Assembly (NCBI GenBank): GCA_028751875.1
Contig: CM054155.1
Location: 53,410,449 to 53,474,448 of the forward strand
Source of the DNA: Rapana venosa
Lineage: Eukaryota > Mollusca > Gastropoda > Neogastropoda > Muricidae
Direction: 5' to 3'
DNA length: 64,000 bases
Positions 57,406 to 64,000 of the stretch are shown in pieces. The position numbers and the translations under genes were made by a program. The notes below the pieces were generated by a model that saw nothing but the letters and a program-made list of their open reading frames with translations, was not told the DNA's origin and searched no databases. Each line of letters starts with the position of its first letter. Positions within the stretch are counted from its first letter, which is position 1.

Positions 57406-57416
57406 ATCACCCATTT

Positions 57417-57822
57417 AGAAGAAGAAGAAGAAGAGTATGAAGAAAAAGAATTGGAAAGGAGAAGAGGAAGAGGAAGAAGAAAAAGAAGAATTGCACCAAA
57501 AAAAAGTTGCGAAGAATTGCGAAGAAGAAGAATTGCGAAAAATTGCGAGGAAAAAGAAGTAAAAGAAGAAGAAGAAGAAGAATTGCGAAAAATTGAGAAG
57601 AAGAAGAATTGCGAAGAAGTAGAAGAAGAAGAATTGCGAAGAAGAAGAAGAATTGCAAAGAAGAAGAAAAAGAAGAATTGTAAAGATGAAGAATTGAGAA
57701 GAATTCCGAAGAAGAAGAAGATGAAGAAGAAGAAGAAGAAGAGAAGAAGAAGAAGAAGAAGAAGAAGAAGAAGAAGAAGAAGAAGAAGAAGAAGAAGAAG
57801 AAGAAGAAGAAGAAGAAGAAGA
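57417..57822. repeat. GAA mega-array, segment 5 (right end)
   Basis: The last 400 bases of GAA/TTGCGAAG repeat, ending in a pure GAA run that adjoins, without spacer, the 3' end of the L2-like LINE at 57823. Confidence 0.95.
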
Positions 57823-57943
57823 CTGATGTACAATGAAATTTATATAGTGCCATATCTTGCAAATACAAATTAGTGCTCTTCCATTTAATCGGCTTCTACA
57901 CATGCAACCAACAATGATTAACAATATTTTAACAAAATCAATT

Positions 57944-58069
<126 letters not shown>

Positions 58070-58149
58070 GTTATACATTTCATTAGGGTGATGGAATTTT
58101 GGCTGTATAAGGCAGGGACAGATATGAGATGAAACAGGAGAGGAAAATC

Positions 58150-58449
58150 TTAGGTTTGAAATAGGTATGTTTTGAGGCTCGATTTAAAGCTGTCGTAAGT
58201 AGGCTTTTCATGAAGGGAGAGAGGGTGGTCATTCCAGGTTGGTGGATCAGAAATAATGAAAGGGCGATGGCCAACGGTGGATTGGTTGAATCTAGGCGTT
58301 GGTAAGCACAGGGTATCTGCAGCAGAGCGGAGGGAACGAGAAGGAGTGTACAGGCGAAGACGTTCACAGAGATAGGAGGGTGCTGTTTTGTGTAGGCATT
58401 TGTAATAGACGGTACTGATCTTGTACGTTACTCTCTGTGGCACAGGCAA
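58150..58449 (-). pseudogene. L2-like LINE copy 2, C-terminal domain
   Basis: A 99-codon frame (PVPQRVTYKISTVYYKCLHK, TAPSYLCERLRLYTPSRSLR, TWNDHPLSLHEKP, LKTYLF) is the counterpart of 696-992. It is preceded by the broken thumb region at 58634-58428 (HLDNYKSLLAGLPASSIHSL). Confidence 0.8.
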
Positions 58450-58661
58450 CCAGTGGAGAAATTGCAGGAGAGGAGTAATATGCTCAGATTTTTTTCTTTC
58501 TGAGGACTAGTCAAGCTGTAGAGTTTTGTATGCGTTAAAAGGGAGTGGATAGATGATGCTGGCAAACCAGCCAAAAGAGATTTATAATTGTCCAGATGTG
58601 AAAGTAAGAAATGTGACAAGTTTGGATGTTGCATCAGTGGACAAGTACTTTCGGATTGTAC

Positions 58662-59115
58662 TTATATGCCGTAATTGATAATAGCAGGATTGGGAGGTCC
58701 TGGTAATAAAACTTTGCATAGTGTGTTGTCCATAACAACACCTAGATGCTTGACTGCAGTGGATAGCAGAACTGACGTATTGCCAAATTCTATTGAATCT
58801 GTTGTGATGGAAGAGAGTTTGCGCTTGGTCCCTACAATCATGGTTTCGATTTTATCTGCATTTAGATGTAACTTGTTTTGTATCATCCAGTTTTGAATGT
58901 CTTGAAGGCAGAGTAACATATTTGTCAAGAGAGAAGGCAGATTTTTTAGGAGTGTCACTGCTTTCAATCTGAGAGTCATCAGCGTAAAAATGATGGTTGA
59001 TCTTGTGACTGTTTATTATATATGAGAGTGGAACAGTGTAGAGAATGAACAGAACAGGGCCCAGAACTGTACCCTGCGGGACTCCACATTCCAGTTTGGC
59101 AGGAATTGATTGCAT
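58662..59115 (-). pseudogene. L2-like LINE copy 2, RT palm
   Basis: The frame 59115-58852 gives LECGVPQGTVLGPVLFILYT (motif B) and HHFYADDSQIESS (motif C). The frame 58979-58662 continues with LQDIQNWMIQNKLHLNADKI and VLLSTAVKHLGVVMDNTL. A frameshift lies between them. Confidence 0.82.
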
Positions 59116-59339
59116 CTTGTTTACTGTGACTGTCTGGAAACGGTCAGTGAGGTATGAACTAAACCAGATAAGGGCTTCACCCTGATCATACCAAACGTTT
59201 TTAGGAGATGGGAGAGAAGGATATAGTAATCTATAGTGTCAAATGCTGCAGATAAGTCGAGAAGAGTGAGACGGGAGATTTTCCCTGAGTCAGAGGCGTA
59301 AATAATAACTATATAAGTAAATAATTGAATAAAAAATAA

Positions 59340-59640
59340 AGATAAAAGTCAGGATGATGCAGATGGTGATGTCTGTTGAAAATAGGATCACATAAGATGT
59401 GTAGCTCTAGGGGAACACTCTAGATTGGATATAAGGTTGTCTTAAGGCTAAATTTGAAAGTATGAAATGTACGTTTTCGGCAAAGTGAATGAGGGAAGTA
59501 ATTCCAGATAGATGGACCAAAAGTTCAATAGAGAAGGAATAAAAGCCAATAGTGGACTGTTTGAATCTGGGTGTTTAAAAGAATAAGGTATCTGCAGCAG
59601 AATGGAGGAAGGAAGATGGTGTGTGTGCTTTTCCACTTAT
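59340..59640 (-). mobile_element. L2-like LINE copy 3, 3' fragment
   Basis: Minus-strand sequence matches 690-860 of copy 1 and 58150-58320 of copy 2 (counterparts of the FGPSTWNDLPLSL region). Residues of the C-terminal domain are recoverable only with stops. The 3' side is an AT-rich AATAAAAAATAAAG stretch. Confidence 0.65.
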
Positions 59641-60664
59641 CATGGTGATACACTTTTGTGCTGAATGTGGAAACCACACATAAAGTAATATCGCATTTAA
59701 ACACTCGTCATCCACTATCGGCTAATAATGAGGAAAGTTGTAAACTGAACCTAACTCTTAGCTCTTAGCACAGCAGAATTATTCAATCCTGTCAGATGAT
59801 ATTAAAACCCACCCAAGACCTGTTGATAATGAAATTGGCATTCACAGGGAGCCAATACAGCAGTGCTTAGTCAAAGGTTCAGGCAGAGTGCTAAAATTAG
59901 CACGCCCAGACCGTTTTACCCCCACACCCTTCTCATTTCTTCACCCCTCCCCTTCCCCCTCCTCACAGCATCTCAAGCCTAGTAGCACGTACACATGCTC
60001 GCGTGGCAGGCCTAAGCCTAAGGCTACAGATCTGGGCTAGGCTAGGCCTACAGGAGACAAGCCAGCTGCGTGCGTGGGTGTGGCCTGCCTATCCTCTTAA
60101 AACACACACAGGCACTAAGCCTAGGCTAGATTCAGACAGCAAACAGACAAGATTTTGCCCAAATTTGAGCCCTTCAAAACTGATGAACACGTATCCTAAA
60201 TACAACAAAAGTTGATTCAGCTTAAAAATCAAACATTAACATTACATTCCTGACTTTGCCACAGGAGGAAAATTGCAATCAATTTACGTCACTAGCACAG
60301 AAATGATCACTCTCAATACTAAACAAAGAAGAGCTATCTGGTGAGAACATCCAATCTATCTGTTATTTTTGTTTATGACCCCAACACAAAAGTGCTGTAC
60401 TTGTTCAAATTTACGTCTCCACAACAAGAGAACACTGCACTGAATATACCTAAATGTAGCGCTCTAGAAAATGACAAACCTATCAAAAAGCACTTAGAAG
60501 TTGAAAATTAAAATCCGTGTGGCCACTCTCCCTCTGCTGAAACAGTGGAAAGCATGCCATGCTACCTTCATGGCGCCAAACTGGACCAGTGCATATGGTC
60601 GGTGCCAGAGCTAAAAATAAGCACGTCAGGGGTCAAGTTCCAGCGTCTAAGTGCAGCAGAAAAT
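59641..60664. other. Unassigned sequence
   Basis: No gene is recognised. It contains CAGGCCTAAGCCTAAGG and GGGCTAGGCTAGGCCTACAG (60007-60055), a degenerate CTAGGC-type repeat, a C-rich stretch at 59920-59965, and otherwise ordinary AT-rich DNA. Confidence 0.4.
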
Positions 60665-61930
60665 GGGGGGAAACGACTGCTGTGCATTGTACATATTAAT
60701 GCTAGAAGTATAGTCAGAAATTTTGATCTTATAGCAGCAGAAAATGAACATTTCGATGTCATTACTATTTCTGAAACTTGTCTATCACCAGCACATACCA
60801 TTAATTCTCTGTCGCTACCAAACTGAGAGGCCACCCAAATGAATCCCATGGTGGTATCGGTAAATATGTAAAAACTTATTCAGTATGTAAGCCACGGCCA
60901 GATTTACATGTTGACAACCTAGAGGCAATCTGGGCTGAAATTAAATTAGGTGTATTTCAGTTGGGGGGTTTACAGATGGTGAATGCCCTTGTGGGTTATT
61001 GGCAGTAAATTAAAGAACAAATACATAAAGCTAACAACACTCTGCCAAAACACATTATAATAGGTGATTTTAATACCACTTTCCTGTCTTCTCCATCACC
61101 TCATCTTCTGGATATCTTAAATCTATTCCAACTTCACCAGCTCACAGACACACCTACGACAATAACTGAAAACTCTAGAACTTGTTTAGACCTAACTATC
61201 ACAAGTCACAAACTTGAATTAGATCAGTAGAAATCTTACCAGAAATTTGCAGTGATCATAATGATAAAAAGTTAAATAGACCCATCCCCTATAAAAGAGT
61301 AATCTATGACTATAGTCAACTAGATAATGAAAAGTTTTGTAATCTTCTCTCTGATGTTAACTGGAATGAGATCATCATTGATGAAACGTTAAATAAGAGT
61401 ACATAATTATTTACTATTACCTTTTTAATTGAGAGAACAATAAAGCATCAGGACCAGACATTATTCACAATAGATTACTTATTTCAGCAGGTAATGTTAT
61501 TTCTTAACCTTTGAGCTTATTATTTAATAGATTGCTTGAGACATGGAAATTTCCAAAACAATCGAAGCATGCACATGTTACTCCCCTACCTAAAATGGCC
61601 CAAAAGGATCATGTGGTAACTACCGACCTTTCATTACTTAGCTCTTTTGGGATTCGAAAGATGTGTCCACAAGCATTATTTATCTTTCTTTAAAAAAACA
61701 ATAATATCTTTACACCTGACCAGTCGGAATTTATGCAGGGAGATTCTACAGCTAACCAGCTTTTAAGTATCTATAACAATTTGTGTTCAGATTTTGATAC
61801 AGGCATAACAACTCAAGCTATATATTCTGACATATCTCAAGCCTTTGATCGAGTATGGCACCAAGGTCTCCTGGCTAAACTCAAGTCTGTTTGGAGTTAC
61901 AGGAAACTTGTGACTCTCCATTTCGAATGA
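60665..61930 (+). pseudogene. LINE, endonuclease and RT remnants
   Basis: Plus strand: LLCIVHINARSIVRNFDLIA and DVITISETCLS (endonuclease start with catalytic Glu), HIIIGDFNTTFLSS (near 61045-61085, catalytic D/N), then TENSRTCLDLTITSHKLEL. RT pieces follow: LLETWKFPKQSKHAHVTPLP, LSLLSSFG, FMQGDSTANQLLSIYNNLCS, and AIYSDISQAFDRVWHQGLLA (motif A). The region between endonuclease and RT is shortened and frame-broken. Motif style is CR1/jockey-like. It ends at about 61930 before motif C, so it is 3'-truncated or interrupted, which is unusual for a simple LINE insertion. Confidence 0.75.
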
Positions 61931-62817
61931 GTTTGCTTGTCACCTCAGGCCTTTTTCCACTAGACGCCAAAATATGCGGTAGGGTTGTCAGGTGCCGATT
62001 TTGCGATTTTTGTATAAAACTGATAATATAGACATTTCCAAACAGGAAAACATCAATAAAATAATAATATTTAGTTTCTTTCCTTATCAAAATCGGATTT
62101 TAATACACATAGCCACCCCAGAAGACGAGCGATTTTGATGAAAAAAATCCCTTAAGAGACTACTTTTCCCGCAACCTGTATCCCCTCAAGATTTATAATA
62201 AACACACCAAGTCACACACTGTTTGAAAAATCAGTTTCGACCTTCACACTGTGTCAACTATATCTGGCTTGAATTGAAACTTTATCCAATGAAAACGCTC
62301 AAAATAGGGGAGCAGTCATAAACAAAACGTCACTAGGGGGGAGATGTCATTCTCCTCATTGGCCGAAGGGAGCATGTGACCTACGAAAGCCAAGGAGGAG
62401 ATGCCTGTAACAAAATGGTGCAGTCCACTTCAAAGTACAATCGATTAAGAGAGATCTGCCTTTGCGCCTGTCGGCAGCACTGTGTGTGGCTCTGTGTTTG
62501 AATGCTGGATGTGTGTGTGTTTTTTCTTATTCCTTTCCAGAAATTTTTACATCTTGTTCGTGTTTTCACCCTGAGTTATTTGGTCAGGACATTTTTCTTT
62601 GTTTTTATCTACTTTTTTGAGATATTTCGATGTATAATTTTCATCTTTGTTTGAATTGTTCAAAACTATGATTCGACTTATGAATTGTGTTTACCTGACT
62701 GTGCTGGTCTTTGTGACCTATTTTAATCTGACCCTGCTGCCGTTCAACAAATTGCACGTGATTCACAAACTGACACCACCCCCATCAATCAAGTCTAGTG
62801 TGTGTTGTGCTACTACC
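61931..62817. other. Spacer and probable 5' UTR of the right-edge LINE
   Basis: No gene is recognised. The part from about 62380 to 62817 is T-rich, lacks other repeats and leads directly into the ATG at 62818, so it is a reasonable 5' UTR. The boundary with the older sequence is not visible. Confidence 0.45.
62284..62395 (+). promoter_or_regulatory. Possible promoter-like cluster (CCAAT boxes and E-box)
   Basis: CCAAT occurs forward (near 62286) and inverted as ATTGG (near 62360), with CATGTGACC (E-box-like) at about 62374. It lies roughly 450 bases upstream of the LINE ATG. Such short motifs are common by chance; no TATA box or initiator was identified. Confidence 0.25.
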
Positions 62818-64000
62818 ATGGCAGTGAGAGCCACGGACATTAGAGCTATCCTCGCACCTGAGATTTGTCAAAAACAGTACACACTTGCTCCTGATATTAA
62901 GCAGCGAATAACACACTTAGGCATTCATCACTGCAAAACCAGAGGGGAAAACGGGCAGACCGACGTCATCGCCAGTGGTGGGCTTCCCTCTCCTGAGTCT
63001 ACTCCTTCACCTCTGACGTCACTTCTGTTACCCCTGACAAGGCTTCTTTCCCATGCTGCCATCCACCCGCCCCTTCAGCTTTTGATTGTTCTGTTGTTTG
63101 TAACTCTGATAATGTTTTTTGTTCTGATGATGATTATGTATATCATGATGTGTTTCAAACACCAAAGCACAGTTCTTTCACCATCTTCTACTCCTGATTC
63201 ACCATCCAAACTCTTGTCTGTTCTTCTGCTAGCCGCATCTCCACCATCGCCTTCGTCCTCTTCCTCTGATGCTTGTCCAAACTCACCACTTTCATCTTCA
63301 ACCTCTCCACCTCCTTCAGATCTCCTTCAAGTTTGTTTGTTCAATGTGCAGTCTGTCTGTCCAAATGGAAAAGCCGACTACATATCTGATTTCATCTCTG
63401 AAAAAAACATTGACTTAACCTTCCTCACCGAAACTTGGCTCAAACCACATGGCCATGAGCCAAAAATAAAACAGCTGACTCCTCCTGGATATAAAACCAT
63501 TTCTTTCCCCCGACTCTCTCGAGGAGGTGGGATTGCCATCATTCTCAAAGACATATTGGAACCATCTCTTTCTTTCAGTCACAACCTTCAATTCTCACAT
63601 GAATCTTTTGAAGTTTGCGAAATCAATCTCAACCTACCTGGTCACTCTATTACTATCTGCTGCCTTTACCGTCCACCTCCCAGCCATAAAAACAACCTAA
63701 CATCTTCTCTTTTTCACCAAGAATTCCAGTCACTCCTCGACCACTACAGCTTCTCTCCCACTAAACTTATAATTCTTGGTGATTTCAACTTCCATTTCGA
63801 CAACCAGTCTTCTCCAGATGTCAAACGTCTTTCTCTTTCTCTGTCCAACCATTCTCTCCCTCAACTGGTAAACGAAGCAACGCACAGATCTGGTCATATT
63901 TTAGACTGGCTGATTACTAATGCTTCATTTAATCTTGTCACATCTGTTTCTGTCACTGACGAACTGCATTCTGATCATTCCGCCATTCTTTTCCATCTCA
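62818..64000 (+). CDS. L2/CR1-like LINE ORF2, N-terminal part, open to the window edge
   Basis: ATG at 62818 has a good Kozak context (ACCATGG). The frame stays open for 394 codons to the end of the window. Residues 173 onward are an APE endonuclease: CLFNVQSVCPNGKADYISDF, LTFLTETWL (catalytic Glu near 205), RLSRGGGIAIILK, CLYRPPPSHKNN, LIILGDFNFHFD (Asp near 322), RSGHILDWLI and ELHSDHSAILF (SDH near 386). Residues 86-113 are strongly hydrophobic, but in that stretch another frame reads as an ordinary acidic protein, so I suspect two compensating frameshifts. RT would follow beyond 64000. This is the best-preserved 5' LINE end in the window. Confidence 0.85.
   Translation, partial: MAVRATDIRAILAPEICQKQYTLAPDIKQRITHLGIHHCKTRGENGQTDVIASGGLPSPESTPSPLTSLLLPLTRLLSHAAIHPPLQLLIVLLFVTLIMFFVLMMIMYIMMCFKHQSTVLSPSSTPDSPSKLLSVLLLAASPPSPSSSSSDACPNSPLSSSTSPPPSDLLQVCLFNVQSVCPNGKADYISDFISEKNIDLTFLTETWLKPHGHEPKIKQLTPPGYKTISFPRLSRGGGIAIILKDILEPSLSFSHNLQFSHESFEVCEINLNLPGHSITICCLYRPPPSHKNNLTSSLFHQEFQSLLDHYSFSPTKLIILGDFNFHFDNQSSPDVKRLSLSLSNHSLPQLVNEATHRSGHILDWLITNASFNLVTSVSVTDELHSDHSAILFHL

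Noticed and set aside
32619..57822. CRISPR-like array of repeats and spacers
   Set aside because: The repeats are degenerate GAA variants without a constant repeat and unique spacers, in a eukaryotic setting with no associated genes.
57160..57873. A frame of HTHT, poly-P and K/E blocks
   Set aside because: It is the translation of (CA)n, (C)50 and GAA repeats in succession.
59990..60060. Telomere-like repeat (CCTAAG and AGGCCTA words)
   Set aside because: Only a few imperfect CTAGGC-type units occur; there is no run of TTAGGG or its variants.
62818..63160. A membrane protein start (hydrophobic segment at residues 86-113)
   Set aside because: The same frame continues into a LINE endonuclease, and an alternative frame gives a more ordinary protein in this stretch, so a frame-shifted LINE is the simpler reading.

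Overview
This is a eukaryotic, repeat-saturated genomic window. Nearly everything I can recognise is a non-LTR retrotransposon (LINE), an LTR retrotransposon, a tRNA-derived SINE or a tandem repeat. I find no convincing host gene, no rRNA, no functional tRNA gene, no operon and no CRISPR array. The SINE core (seen four times, twice with a tRNA-like head), the mix of L2-like, RTE, Rex1-like and Tx1-like LINEs and Ty3/gypsy elements, and the dense (CA)n and (GA)n tracts fit a marine invertebrate, most likely a gastropod mollusc. That taxon call is inference from repeat style only.

Layout. 1-3745: a nest of an outer Rex1-like LINE, split by an L2-like LINE, itself split by two SINEs. 3746-4449: spacer with a minisatellite. 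4455-8861: a complete but decayed Ty3/gypsy element with LTRs, 5-bp target duplication and a gag-to-RT deletion. 8867-10422: spacer with a 149-bp tandem duplication. 10423-12895: a second gypsy element (gag, protease, start of integrase), interrupted at 12906-15546 by a young RTE-type LINE with a 10-bp target duplication. 16411-32118: a head-to-tail train of LINEs of one group, all on the minus strand, most bounded by (GA)n/(TC)n tracts. 32119-32618: a 500-N scaffold gap.

32619-57822 is about 25 kb of degenerate GAA/TTC repeat built on a TTGCGAAGAAGAA-type motif. It has higher-order periods near 2.3 kb and 7 kb, one 1.8-kb inversion and one 3.45-kb insertion. The insertion carries a Tx1/L1-like LINE, and its uninserted equivalent is still present about 7 kb further along. 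57823-59640: two L2-like LINE 3' parts, the first with its 3' tail directly on the GAA array. 60665-61930: another decayed LINE, plus strand. 62818-64000: the 5' part of an L2/CR1-like LINE whose reading frame is open to the window edge.

The elements interact as a landscape rather than a pathway. LINEs supply the reverse transcriptase and endonuclease that copy themselves and, through a shared 3' tail, probably the SINEs. Their 3' ends repeatedly sit on microsatellites, and the microsatellites have expanded. No new enzyme system is evident. The strongest leads are the (TC)n-associated LINE train and the architecture of the polypurine mega-array.
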